Below, piece after piece: positions 9,223 to 21,951 of a stretch of 64,000 nucleotides of DNA. The translations under genes were made by a program, and so were the position numbers. The stretch comes from Petrolisthes cinctipes. Taxonomy: Eukaryota > Arthropoda > Malacostraca > Decapoda > Porcellanidae. The notes under the pieces are model-generated. The model saw nothing but the letters and a program-made list of their open reading frames with translations, did no database searches and had not been told where the DNA came from. The stretch spans positions 1,116,001 to 1,180,000 of the forward strand of contig JAWQEG010000710.1 in NCBI GenBank assembly GCA_033782935.1, written 5' to 3'. Position 1 is the first letter of the stretch. Every line of letters starts with the position of its first letter.

Positions 9223-12200
9223 TGCTGAAAATTGATACTTTAGTTGCAAAAAGTCAATATGTGTATGAATATTCTGTACCCGTTTATATCCCAAATTCAG
9301 GCTCAAAACACCCGAAAATTCCATATTTTTGGGTCCCAGAAGCGATCTGTACATGCCTACTCAGTGCTTAAATATGTTTTAAAATATAGGCCCAAAACAT
9401 GCTAAAAATAGATATTTTAGGTGCCCAAAGACGATATGTGCATGCATCTTCTGTACCCGTTTATATCTCAAATTCAGGCTCAAAACACCCGAAAATTCGA
9501 TATTTTTGGGTTCAAGGAGCGATCTGTACATGCCTACTCAGTGTTAGAATATTTTCAAAATACAGGCACAAAACAAGTTCGAAATCGATATTTTATGTGC
9601 CCTAAATCAATATGTGCATGCATCTTCTGTACCGGTTTAAAACTCAAATTCAGGCTCAAAACACCCGAAAATTCGATATTTTTGGGTCCCAGAAGCGATC
9701 TGTACATGACTAGTTAGTGCTAAAATATTTTCAAAATACGTGCCCAAAACATGCTGAAAATTGATATTTTAGTTGCCCAAAGTCAATATGTGTATGCATA
9801 TTCTGTACCCGTTTATATCCCAAATTCTGGCTCAAAACACCCGAAAATTCTATATTTTTGGGTCCCAGAGACGATTTGTACATGCCTACTCAGTACTAGA
9901 ATATTGTCATAATATACGTCCAAAACATGCTAAAAATCGATATTTTTGGTGCCCAAAGACGATATGTGCATGCATCTTCTGTACTCGTTTATATCTCAAA
10001 TTCAAGTTAAAAAACCCGAAAATTCGAAATTTTTGGGTTCAAGGAGTGATCTGTACATGACTACTCAGTGTTAGAATATTTTCAATATACAGGCACAAAA
10101 CAAGTTGAAAATCGATATTTTAGGTGCCCTAAATCGATTTGTGCATGCATCTTCTGTACCCGTTTAAAACTCAAATTCAGGCTCAAAACACCCGAAAATT
10201 CGATATTTTTGGGTCCCAGAAGCGATCTGTACATGACTAGTTAGTGCTAAAATATTTTCAAAATACGTGCCCAAAACATGCTGAAAATTGATATTTTAGT
10301 TGCCCAAAGTCAATATGTGTATGCATATTCTGTACCCGATTACATCCCAAATTCAGGCTCAAAACACCCGAAAATTCTATATATTTGGGTCCCAGAAGCG
10401 TTGTGTACATGCCTACTCAGTGCTAAAATATTTTCAAAATATAGGCCCAAAACATGCTAAAAATCGATATTTTTGGTGCCCAATGTCGATATGTGAATGC
10501 ATCTTAAGTACTCGTTTATATCTCAAATTCAGGCTCAAAACACCCAAAAATTCGATATTTTTGGGTCCCAGAAGCGATCTGTGCATGCATCTTCAGTACC
10601 CGTTAATATCTCAAATTCAGGCTAAAAAACCCCGAAAATTCGATATTTTTGGGTCCCAGAAGCGATCTGTACATGCCTACTCAGTGCTATAATGTTTTCA
10701 AGATAGAGGCCCAAAACATGCTGAAATACTATATTGTAGGTGCAAAAAGTCGATCTATGCATACATCTTTATTACCCGTATACATCTCAAATTCAGGCTC
10801 AAAACACCCTAAAATTCGATATTTTTGGGTCCCAGAAGCGATCTATACATGCCTAGTCAGTACTAAAATATTTTCAAAATACAAGCCCAAAACATGCTGA
10901 AAATTGATACTTTAGTTGCAAATATTCAATATGTGTATGAATATTCTGTACCCGTTTATATCCCAAATTCAGGCTCAAAACACCCGAAAATTCCATATTT
11001 TTGGGTCCCAGAAGCGATCTGTACATGCCTACTCAGTGCTTAAATATTTTCAAAATATAGGCCCAAAACATGCTAAAAATCGATATTTTTGGTGCCCAAA
11101 GACGATATGTGCATGCATCTTTTGTACCCGTTTATATCTCAAATTCAGGCTCAAAACACCCGAAAATTCGATATTTTTGGGTTCAAAGAGCGATCTGTAC
11201 ATGCCTACTCAGTGTTAGAATATTTTCAAAATACAGGCACAAAACAAGTTGAAAATCGATATTTTATGTGCCCTAAATCAATATGTGCATGCATCTTCTG
11301 TACCCGTTTAAAACTCAAATTCAGGCTCAAAACACCCGAAAATTCGATATATTTGGGTCCCAGAAGCGATCTGTACATGACTACTTAGTGCTAAAATATT
11401 TTCAAAATACGTGCCCAAAACATGCTGAAAATTGATATTTTAGTTGCCTAAAGTCAATATGTGTATGCATATTCCGTACCCGTTTATATCCCAAATTCTG
11501 GCTCAAAACACCCGAAAATTCTATATTTTTGGGTCCCAGAAGCGATTTGTACATGCCTACTCAGTACTAGAATATTGTCATAATATGCGTCCAAAAGATG
11601 CTAAAAATCGATATTTTTGGTGCCCAAAGACGATATGTGCATGCATCTTCTGTACCCGTTTATATCTCAAATTCGAGTTAAAAAACCCGAAAATTCGATA
11701 TTTTTGGGTTCAAGGAGTGATCTGTACATGACTACTCAGTGTTAGAATATTTTCAATATACAGGCACAAAACAAGTTGAAAATCGATATTTTAGGTGCCC
11801 TAAATCGATATGTGCATGCATCTTCTGTACCCGTTTAAAACTCAAATTCAGGCTCAAAACACCCGAAAATTCGATATTTCTGGGTCCCAGAAACGATCTG
11901 TACATGACTACTTAGTGCTAAAATATTTTCAAAATACGTGCCCAAAACATGCTGAAAATTGATATTTTAGTTGCCCAAAGTCAATATGTGTATGCATATT
12001 CTGTACCCGATTATATCCCAAATTCAGGCTCAAAACACCCGAAAATTCTATATATTTGGGTCCCAGAAGCGATCTGTGCATGCATCTTCAGTACCCGTTA
12101 ATATCTCAAATTCAGGCTAAAAAACCCCGAAAATTCGATATTTTTGGGTCCCAGAAGCGATCTGTACATGCCTACTCAGTGCTATAATGTTTTCAAGATA

Positions 12201-14741
12201 GAGGCCCAAAACATGCTGAAATACTATATTGTAGGTGCAAAAAGTCGATCTATGCATACATCTTTATTACTCGTATACATCTCAAATTCAGGCTCAAAAC
12301 ACCCGAAAACTCGTTATTTTTGGGTCCCAGAAGCGATCTATACATGCCTACTCAGTACTAAAATATTTTCAAAATACAAGCCCAAAACATGCTGAAAATT
12401 GATACTTTAGTTGCAAAAAGTCAATATGTGTATGAATATTCTGTACCCGTTTATATCCCAAATTCAGGCTCAAAACACCCGAAAATTCCATATTTTTAGG
12501 TCCCAGAAGCGATCTGTACATGCCTACTCAGTGCTTAAATATTTTCAAAATATAGGCCCAAAACATGCTAAAAATAGATATTTTTGGTGCCCAAAGACGA
12601 TATGTGCATGCATCTTCTGTACCCGTTTATATCTCAAATTCAGGCTCAAAACACCCGAAAATTCGATATTTTTGGGTTCAAGGAGCGATCTGTACATGCC
12701 TACTCAGTGTTAGAATATTTTCAAAATACAGGCACAAAACAAGTTCAAAATCGATATTTTATGTGCCCTAAATCAATATGTGCATGCATCTTCTGTACCC
12801 GTTTATATCTGAAATTCAGGCTCAAAACAACCGAAAATTTGATATTTTTGGGTCTCAGAAGCGATCTGTGCATGCATCTTTAGTACTCTTTTATATCTCA
12901 AATTCAGGCTCAAAACACCCGAAAATTCGATATTTTTGCGTCCCAGAAGCGATCTGTACATGCCTACTCAGTGCTAAAATGCTTTCAAGATACAGGCCTA
13001 AAACATCCTGAAAATCGATATTGTAGGTGCAAAAATTCGATCTATGCATACATTTTCAGTACCCGTTTATATCTCAAATTCATGCTCAAAACACTCGAAA
13101 ATTCGAATTTTTTTGGTCCCAGAATCGATCTGTACATTCCTATTTAGTACTAGAATATTATCAAATTATAGGGCAAAACATGCTAAAAATCGATATTTTT
13201 GGTGCCTAAAGTCGATATGTGCATGCATCTTCTTTACCCGTTTATATCTCAAATTAGAGATCAAAACACACGAAAATTTGATATTTTTGGATTCAAGGAG
13301 CGATCTGTACATGCCTACTCAGTGTTAGAATATTTTCAAAATACAGGTACAAAACAAGTTCAAAATCGATATTATAAGTGCCCTAAATCAATATGTGCAT
13401 GCATCTTCTGTGCCCATTTATATCTCAAATTCTGGCTCAAAACACCCGAAAATTTGATATTTTTGGGTCCCAGTAGCGATCTGTGCATGCATCTTCAGTA
13501 CCCTTTTTTATCTCAAATTCAGGAGAAAAAAAAAACGAAAATTCGATATTTTTTGGTCCCAGAAGCGATCTGTAGATGCCTACTCATTGCTAGAATGCTT
13601 TCAAGATACAGGCCCAAAACATACCTGAAAATCGATATTGTAGGTGCAAAAAGTCGATCTATGCATACATTTTCAGTACCCGTTTATATCTCAAATTCAG
13701 GCTGAAAACACCCGAAAATCCGATATTTTGGGGTCTTAGAAGCGATATGTACAGGCCTACTCAGTGCTTCAATGTTTTCAAAATATAGGCCCAAAACATG
13801 CTAAAAATCGATATTTTGTGTGTCCAAAGTCGATATATTCATGTATCTTCTGTACCCGTTTATATCTCAAATTCGTGATTAAAAACACACGAATATTAGA
13901 TTTTTTTGGATTCAAGGAGTGATCTGTACATGCCTAGTTAGTGTTAGAATATTTTCAAATACAGGCACAAAACAAGTTGAAAATCGATATTTTAGGTGCC
14001 CTAAATCGATATGAGCATGCATCTTCTGTACCCGTTTATATCTCAAATTCAGGCTCAAAACACTCGAAAATTTGATATTTTTGGGTCCCAGAAGCGATCT
14101 GTACATGCCTACTCAGTGTTAGAATATTTTTAAGATACATGTCCAAAAACATGCTATAAATTGATATTTTAGGTGCCCTAAATCGATATGAGCATGCATC
14201 TTCTGTACCCGTTTATATCTCAAATTCAGGCTCAAAACACCCAAAAATTAGATATTTTTGGGTACCAGAAGCGATCTGTACATGTCTACTCAGTGACAGA
14301 ATATTTTCAAAATACATTCCCAAAACATGCTAAAAAACGATATTTTTGGTGCCAAATGTCGATATGTGAATGCATCTTCAGTACTCATTTATATCTCAAA
14401 TTCAGGCTCAAAACAACCGAAAATTCGACATTTTTGGGTCCCAGAAGCGATCTGTACATGCCTACTCCTTGCTAGAATATTATCAAAATATACGCCCAAA
14501 ACATGCTAAAAATCGATTATTTTGTTGCCCAAGGACGATATGTGCATGCATCTTCTGTACCCGTTTATATCTCAAATTCAGTGTCAAAACACCCGAAAAT
14601 TCGATATTTTTTGGACCCAGAAGCGATCTCTACATGTCTACTCAGTGACATGATATTTTCAAAATATAGGCCCAAAACATGCTGAAAAATCGATATTTTA
14701 GGTGCTTAATGTCGATATGTGCATGCATCTTCAGTACCCGT
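9088..14741 (+). repeat. Left arm of large inverted duplication
   Basis: The reverse complement of this segment is 15337-20990. Paired positions sum to 30078 throughout, checked at the arm ends, at the central junction, and at many intermediate blocks (for example 13044 with 17034, and 9399 with 20679). Arm length is 5,654 bp. I noticed one mismatch: A at 12243 against C at 17835 (expected T). Confidence 0.93.
9399..12771 (+). repeat. Higher-order repeat of 1,671 bp (and 1,495 bp) in satellite A
   Basis: Variant-defined blocks at 9399 and 9773 recur at 11070 and 11444, an offset of 1,671 bp (9.5 monomers). Blocks at 10649, 10916 and 11070 recur at 12144, 12411 and 12565, an offset of 1,495 bp, exactly one monomer less. 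This is a higher-order repeat with a one-monomer deletion in one copy. Confidence 0.8.
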
Positions 14742-15336
14742 TTATATCTCAAATTCAGGCTCAAAACACACGAAAATTCGAATTTTTTTGGTCCCAGAAG
14801 CGATCTGTACATGCCTACTTAGTACTAGAATGTTTTCAAGATACAGGCCCAAAACATGCTAAAATACTATATTGTAGGTGCAAAAAGTCGATCTATGCAT
14901 ACATCTTCTTTACCTGTATACATCTCAAATTCAGGCTCAAAACACCCGAAAATTCGATATTTTTGGGTCCCAGAAGCGATCTATTCATGCCTACTCAGTG
15001 CTAAAATATTTTCAAAATACAAGCCCAAAACATGCTGAAAATTGATACTTTAGTTGCCCAAAGTCAATATGTGTATGAATATTCTGTACCCGTTTATATC
15101 CCAATTTCAGGCTCAAAACACCCGAAAATTCTATATTTTTGGGTCCCAGAAGCGTTGTGTACATGCCTATTCAGTGCTAAAATATTTTCAAAATATAGGC
15201 CCAAAACATGCTAATAATCGATATTATTGGTGCCCAATGTCGATATGTGCATGCATCTTCTTTACCCGTTTATATCTCAAATTTGAGATCAAAACACACG
15301 AAAATTCGATATTTTTGGATTCAAAGAGCGATCTGT
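14742..15336 (+). repeat. Spacer of the inverted duplication
   Basis: 595 bp (about 3.4 monomers) of ordinary forward satellite A between the two arms, so a folded single strand would have a 595-nt loop. The inversion breakpoint is at 15336/15337, where GATCTGTAC of a forward half-unit meets ACGGGTACTG of a reversed one. They share AC as a 2-bp microhomology (15337-15338). Confidence 0.9.
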
Positions 15337-18300
15337 ACGGGTACTGAAGATGCATGCACATATCGACATTAAGCACCTAAAATATCGATTTTTCAGCATG
15401 TTTTGGGCCTATATTTTGAAAATATCATGTCACTGAGTAGACATGTAGAGATCGCTTCTGGGTCCAAAAAATATCGAATTTTCGGGTGTTTTGACACTGA
15501 ATTTGAGATATAAACGGGTACAGAAGATGCATGCACATATCGTCCTTGGGCAACAAAATAATCGATTTTTAGCATGTTTTGGGCGTATATTTTGATAATA
15601 TTCTAGCAAGGAGTAGGCATGTACAGATCGCTTCTGGGACCCAAAAATGTCGAATTTTCGGTTGTTTTGAGCCTGAATTTGAGATATAAATGAGTACTGA
15701 AGATGCATTCACATATCGACATTTGGCACCAAAAATATCGTTTTTTAGCATGTTTTGGGAATGTATTTTGAAAATATTCTGTCACTGAGTAGACATGTAC
15801 AGATCGCTTCTGGTACCCAAAAATATCTAATTTTTGGGTGTTTTGAGCCTGAATTTGAGATATAAACGGGTACAGAAGATGCATGCTCATATCGATTTAG
15901 GGCACCTAAAATATCAATTTATAGCATGTTTTTGGACATGTATCTTAAAAATATTCTAACACTGAGTAGGCATGTACAGATCGCTTCTGGGACCCAAAAA
16001 TATCAAATTTTCGAGTGTTTTGAGCCTGAATTTGAGATATAAACGGGTACAGAAGATGCATGCTCATATCGATTTAGGGCACCTAAAATATCGATTTTCA
16101 ACTTGTTTTGTGCCTGTATTTGAAAATATTCTAACACTAACTAGGCATGTACAGATCACTCCTTGAATCCAAAAAAATCTAATATTCGTGTGTTTTTAAT
16201 CACGAATTTGAGATATAAACGGGTACAGAAGATACATGAATATATCGACTTTGGACACACAAAATATCGATTTTTAGCATGTTTTGGGCCTATATTTTGA
16301 AAACATTGAAGCACTGAGTAGGCCTGTACATATCGCTTCTAAGACCCCAAAATATCGGATTTTCGGGTGTTTTCAGCCTGAATTTGAGATATAAACGGGT
16401 ACTGAAAATGTATGCATAGATCGACTTTTTGCACCTACAATATCGATTTTCAGGTATGTTTTGGGCCTGTATCTTGAAAGCATTCTAGCAATGAGTAGGC
16501 ATCTACAGATCGCTTCTGGGACCAAAAAATATCGAATTTTCGTTTTTTTTTTCTCCTGAATTTGAGATAAAAAAGGGTACTGAAGATGCATGCACAGATC
16601 GCTACTGGGACCCAAAAATATCAAATTTTCGGGTGTTTTGAGCCAGAATTTGAGATATAAATGGGCACAGAAGATGCATGCACATATTGATTTAGGGCAC
16701 TTATAATATCGATTTTGAACTTGTTTTGTACCTGTATTTTGAAAATATTCTAACACTGAGTAGGCATGTACAGATCGCTCCTTGAATCCAAAAATATCAA
16801 ATTTTCGTGTGTTTTGATCTCTAATTTGAGATATAAACGGGTAAAGAAGATGCATGCACATATCGACTTTAGGCACCAAAAATATCGATTTTTAGCATGT
16901 TTTGCCCTATAATTTGATAATATTCTAGTACTAAATAGGAATGTACAGATCGATTCTGGGACCAAAAAAATTCGAATTTTCGAGTGTTTTGAGCATGAAT
17001 TTGAGATATAAACGGGTACTGAAAATGTATGCATAGATCGAATTTTTGCACCTACAATATCGATTTTCAGGATGTTTTAGGCCTGTATCTTGAAAGCATT
17101 TTAGCACTGAGTAGGCATGTACAGATCGCTTCTGGGACGCAAAAATATCGAATTTTCGGGTGTTTTGAGCCTGAATTTGAGATATAAAAGAGTACTAAAG
17201 ATGCATGCACAGATCGCTTCTGAGACCCAAAAATATCAAATTTTCGGTTGTTTTGAGCCTGAATTTCAGATATAAACGGGTACAGAAGATGCATGCACAT
17301 ATTGATTTAGGGCACATAAAATATCGATTTTGAACTTGTTTTGTGCCTGTATTTTGAAAATATTCTAACACTGAGTAGGCATGTACAGATCGCTCCTTGA
17401 ACCCAAAAATATCGAATTTTCGGGTGTTTTGAGCCTGAATTTGAGATATAAACGGGTACAGAAGATGCATGCACATATCGTCTTTGGGCACCAAAAATAT
17501 CTATTTTTAGCATGTTTTGGGCCTATATTTTGAAAATATTTAAGCACTGAGTAGGCATGTACAGATCGCTTCTGGGACCTAAAAATATGGAATTTTCGGG
17601 TGTTTTGAGCCTGAATTTGGGATATAAACGGGTACAGAATATTCATACACATATTGACTTTTTGCAACTAAAGTATCAATTTTCAGCATGTTTTGGGCTT
17701 GTATTTTGAAAATATTTTAGTACTGAGTAGGCATGTATAGATCGCTTCTGGGACCCAAAAATAACGAGTTTTCGGGTGTTTTGAGCCTGAATTTGAGATG
17801 TATACGAGTAATAAAGATGTATGCATAGATCGACCTTTTGCACCTACAATATAGTATTTCAGCATGTTTTGGGCCTCTATCTTGAAAACATTATAGCACT
17901 GAGTAGGCATGTACAGATCGCTTCTGGGACCCAAAAATATCGAATTTTCGGGGTTTTTTAGCCTGAATTTGAGATATTAACGGGTACTGAAGATGCATGC
18001 ACAGATCGCTTCTGGGACCCAAATATATAGAATTTTCGGGTGTTTTGAGCCTGAATTTGGGATATAATCGGGTACAGAATATGCATACACATATTGACTT
18101 TGGGCAACTAAAATATCAATTTTCAGCATGTTTTGGGCACGTATTTTGAAAATATTTTAGCACTAAGTAGTCATGTACAGATCGTTTCTGGGACCCAGAA
18201 ATATCGAATTTTCGGGTGTTTTGAGCCTGAATTTGAGTTTTAAACGGGTACAGAAGATGCATGCACATATCGATTTAGGGCACCTAAAATATCGATTTTC

Positions 18301-20990
18301 AACTTGTTTTGTGCCTGTATATTGAAAATATTCTAACACTGAGTAGTCATGTACAGATCACTCCTTGAACCCAAAAATATCGAATTTTCGGGTTTTTTAA
18401 CTCGAATTTGAGATATAAACGGGTACAGAAGATGCATGCACATATCGTCTTTGGGCACCAAAAATATCGATTTTTAGCATCTTTTGGACGCATATTATGA
18501 CAATATTCTAGTACTGAGTAGGCATGTACAAATCGCTTCTGGGACCCAAAAATATAGAATTTTCGGGTGTTTTGAGCCAGAATTTGGGATATAAACGGGT
18601 ACGGAATATGCATACACATATTGACTTTAGGCAACTAAAATATCAATTTTCAGCATGTTTTGGGCACGTATTTTGAAAATATTTTAGCACTAAGTAGTCA
18701 TGTACAGATCGCTTCTGGGACCCAAATATATCGAATTTTCGGGTGTTTTGAGCCTGAATTTGAGTTTTAAACGGGTACAGAAGATGCATGCACATATTGA
18801 TTTAGGGCACATAAAATATCGATTTTCAACTTGTTTTGTGCCTGTATTTTGAAAATATTCTAACACTGAGTAGGCATGTACAGATCGCTCTTTGAACCCA
18901 AAAATATCGAATTTTCGGGTGTTTTGAGCCTGAATTTGAGATATAAACGGGTACAAAAGATGCATGCACATATCGTCTTTGGGCACCAAAAATATCGATT
19001 TTTAGCATGTTTTGGGCCTATATTTTGAAAATATTTAAGCACTGAGTAGGCATGTACAGATCGCTTCTGGGACCCAAAAATATGGAATTTTCGGGTGTTT
19101 TGAGCCTGAATTTGGGATATAAACGGGTACAGAATATTCATACACATATTGAATATTTGCAACTAAAGTATCAATTTTCAGCATGTTTTGGGCTTGTATT
19201 TTGAAAATATTTTAGTACTGACTAGGCATGTATAGATCGCTTCTGGGACCCAAAAATATCGAATTTTAGGGTGTTTTGAGCCTGAATTTGAGATGTATAC
19301 GGGTAATAAAGATGTATGCATAGATCGACTTTTTGCACCTACAATATAGTATTTCAGCATGTTTTGGGCCTCTATCTTGAAAACATTATAGCACTGAGTA
19401 GGCATGTACAGATCGCTTCTGGGACCCAAAAATATCGAATTTTCGGGGTTTTTTAGCCTGAATTTGAGATATTAACGGGTACTGAAGATGCATGCACAGA
19501 TCGCTTCTGGGACCCAAAAATATCGAATTTTTGGGTGTTTTGAGCCTGAATTTGAGATATAAACGAGTACTTAAGATGCATTCACATATCGACATTGGGC
19601 ACCAAAAATATCGATTTTTAGCATGTTTTGGGCCTATATTTTGAAAATATTTTAGCACTGAGTAGGCATGTACACAACGCTTCTGGGACCCAAATATATA
19701 GAATTTTCGGGTGTTTTGAGCCTGAATTTGGGATGTAATCGGGTACAGAATATGCATACACATATTGACTTTGGGCAACTAAAATATCAATTTTCAGCAT
19801 GTTTTGGGCACGTATTTTGAAAATATTTTAGCACTAACTAGTCATGTACAGATCGCTTCTGGGACCCAAAAATATCGAATTTTCGGGTGTTTTGAGCCTG
19901 AATTTGAGTTTTAAACGGGTACAGAAGATGCATGCACAAATCGATTTAGGGCACCTAAAATATCGATTTTCAACTTGTTTTGTGCCTGTATATTGAAAAT
20001 ATTCTAACACTGAGTAGTCATGTACAGATCACTCCTTGAACCCAAAAATTTCGAATTTTCGGGTTTTTTAACTTGAATTTGAGATATAAACGAGTACAGA
20101 AGATGCATGCACATATCGTCTTTGGGCACCAAAAATATCGATTTTTAGCATGTTTTGGACGTATATTATGACAATATTCTAGTACTGAGTAGGCATGTAC
20201 AAATCGTCTCTGGGACCCAAAAATATAGAATTTTCGGGTGTTTTGAGCCAGAATTTGGGATATAAACGGGTACAGAATATGCATACACATATTGACTTTG
20301 GGCAACTAAAATATCAATTTTCAGCATGTTTTGGGCACGTATTTTGAAAATATTTTAGCACTAACTAGTCATGTACAGATCGCTTCTGGGACCCAAAAAT
20401 ATCGAATTTTCGGGTGTTTTGAGCCTGAATTTGAGTTTTAAACCGGTACAGAAGATGCATGCACATATTGATTTAGGGCACATAAAATATCGATTTCGAA
20501 CTTGTTTTGTGCCTGTATTTTGAAAATATTCTAACACTGAGTAGGCATGTACAGATCGCTCCTTGAACCCAAAAATATCGAATTTTCGGGTGTTTTGAGC
20601 CTGAATTTGAGATATAAACGGGTACAGAAGATGCATGCACATATCGTCTTTGGGCACCTAAAATATCTATTTTTAGCATGTTTTGGGCCTATATTTTAAA
20701 ACATATTTAAGCACTGAGTAGGCATGTACAGATCGCTTCTGGGACCCAAAAATATGGAATTTTCGGGTGTTTTGAGCCTGAATTTGGGATATAAACGGGT
20801 ACAGAATATTCATACACATATTGACTTTTTGCAACTAAAGTATCAATTTTCAGCATGTTTTGGGCTTGTATTTTGAAAATATTTTAGTACTGACTAGGCA
20901 TGTATAGATCGCTTCTGGGACCCAAAAATATCGAATTTTCGGGTGTTTTGAGCCTGAATTTGAGATGTATACGGGTAATAAAGATGTATG
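15337..20990 (-). repeat. Satellite A, reverse array; right arm of inverted duplication
   Basis: About 32 monomers of satellite A in reverse orientation, the mirror image of 9088-14741. The arm stops exactly at 20990 (GATGTATG), where the sequence switches without transition to satellite B. The mirror point on the left arm (9088) lies inside uninterrupted satellite A, so the copy is a subset of the left array. Confidence 0.95.
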
Positions 20991-21951
20991 TTATTACAGA
21001 GCGTGGACTGTAAATATCAACAGTCATTCATAGGGTGGTGGGTGTGTGAGTGTTATTACAGAGCTTGGACTGTAAATATCAACAGTCATTCATGGAGTGG
21101 TATGTGTGTGGGTGTCATTACAGTGCTTGGACTGTAAATATCAACAGTCATTCTTGGGGTAGTGGGTGTATGGGTGTCATTACAGTGATTTGATTAAAAT
21201 ATTAACAGTCATTTTATAAGGTGGTGGGTATCATTAGAGTGCTTGGACTGTAAATATCAACAGTCATGCATGGGGTTGTGGGTGTGTGGGTGTCATTACA
21301 GTGCTTGGACTGTAAATATCAACTATAATTCATGGGGTCGTGGGAGTTGGGGTGTCATTACAGTGCTTTGAGTGTAAATATCAACAGTCATTTATTGGGT
21401 GGTGGGTAGCATTACCGTGCTTGGACTGTAAATATCAACAGTCAATCATAGGGAGATGGGTGTGTGGGTGTCATTACAGTGCTTGGACTGTAAATATCCA
21501 CAGTCTTTCATAGGGTGGTGGGTGTGTGAGTGTTATTACAGAGCTTGGACTGTAAATATCAACAGTCATTCATAGGGTGGTGGGTGTGTGAGTGTTATTA
21601 CAGAGCTTGGACTGTAAATATCAACAGTCATTCATGGAGTGGTGTGTGTGTGGGTGTCATTACAGTGCTTGGACTGTAAATATCAACAGTCATTCTTGGG
21701 GTGGTGGTTGTGTGGGTGTCATTACAGTGCTTAGACAGTAAATATCAACAGTCATTTATGGGGTGATGGGTGTGACTGTGTCATTACAGTGCTTTGACTG
21801 TAAATATCAACAGTCATTCATGGGGTGGTGAGTGTGTGTGTGTCATTACAGTTTTTGGACTGTAAATATCAACCATCATTCAATGGGTGGTGGGTGAGTG
21901 GGTGTCTTTACACTGCTTGGACTGTGAATATCAACAGTCATTCGTAGGGTC

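Larger units (their letters stand above)
6931..15336 (+). repeat. Satellite A, forward array (176-bp monomer)
   Basis: About 48 tandem monomers. Each monomer contains, in order, ACATGCTGAAAATCGATATT, TTAGGTGCCCAAAGTCGATA, TGTGCATGCATCTTCTGTAC, CCGTTTATATCTCAAATTCA, GGCTCAAAACACCCGAAAAT, TCGATATTTTTGGGTCCCAG, AAGCGATCTGTACATGCC and a TACTCAGTGCTAGAATATTT-type block. The 176-bp spacing is seen repeatedly (for example 14327/14503 and 14856/15032). Because 176 is not a multiple of three, successive monomers fall in different frames and produce many spurious 60-170 aa open frames. Variant classes include one with ACAAGTT in place of ACATGCT and one with GTTCAAGGAG in place of GTCCCAGAAG. The first recognisable monomer at 6931 is diverged, as expected at an array edge. 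Confidence 0.97.

Noticed and set aside
13912..14106. Minus-strand 64-aa frame mirrored by a plus-strand frame at 15972-16166, suggesting a duplicated gene
   Set aside because: The mirroring is the inverted duplication of satellite A, and the frame is one of many chance frames in the satellite.
6931..20990. Dozens of 60-168 aa open frames with shared CMHLLYPFISQIQAQNTRKFDIFGSQKRSVHAYSVLEYF-like content on both strands
   Set aside because: They follow the 176-bp satellite period, overlap in all three frames of the same strand, flip strand exactly with the inverted arm, and drift without sign of coding constraint. They are satellite translations, not a gene family.
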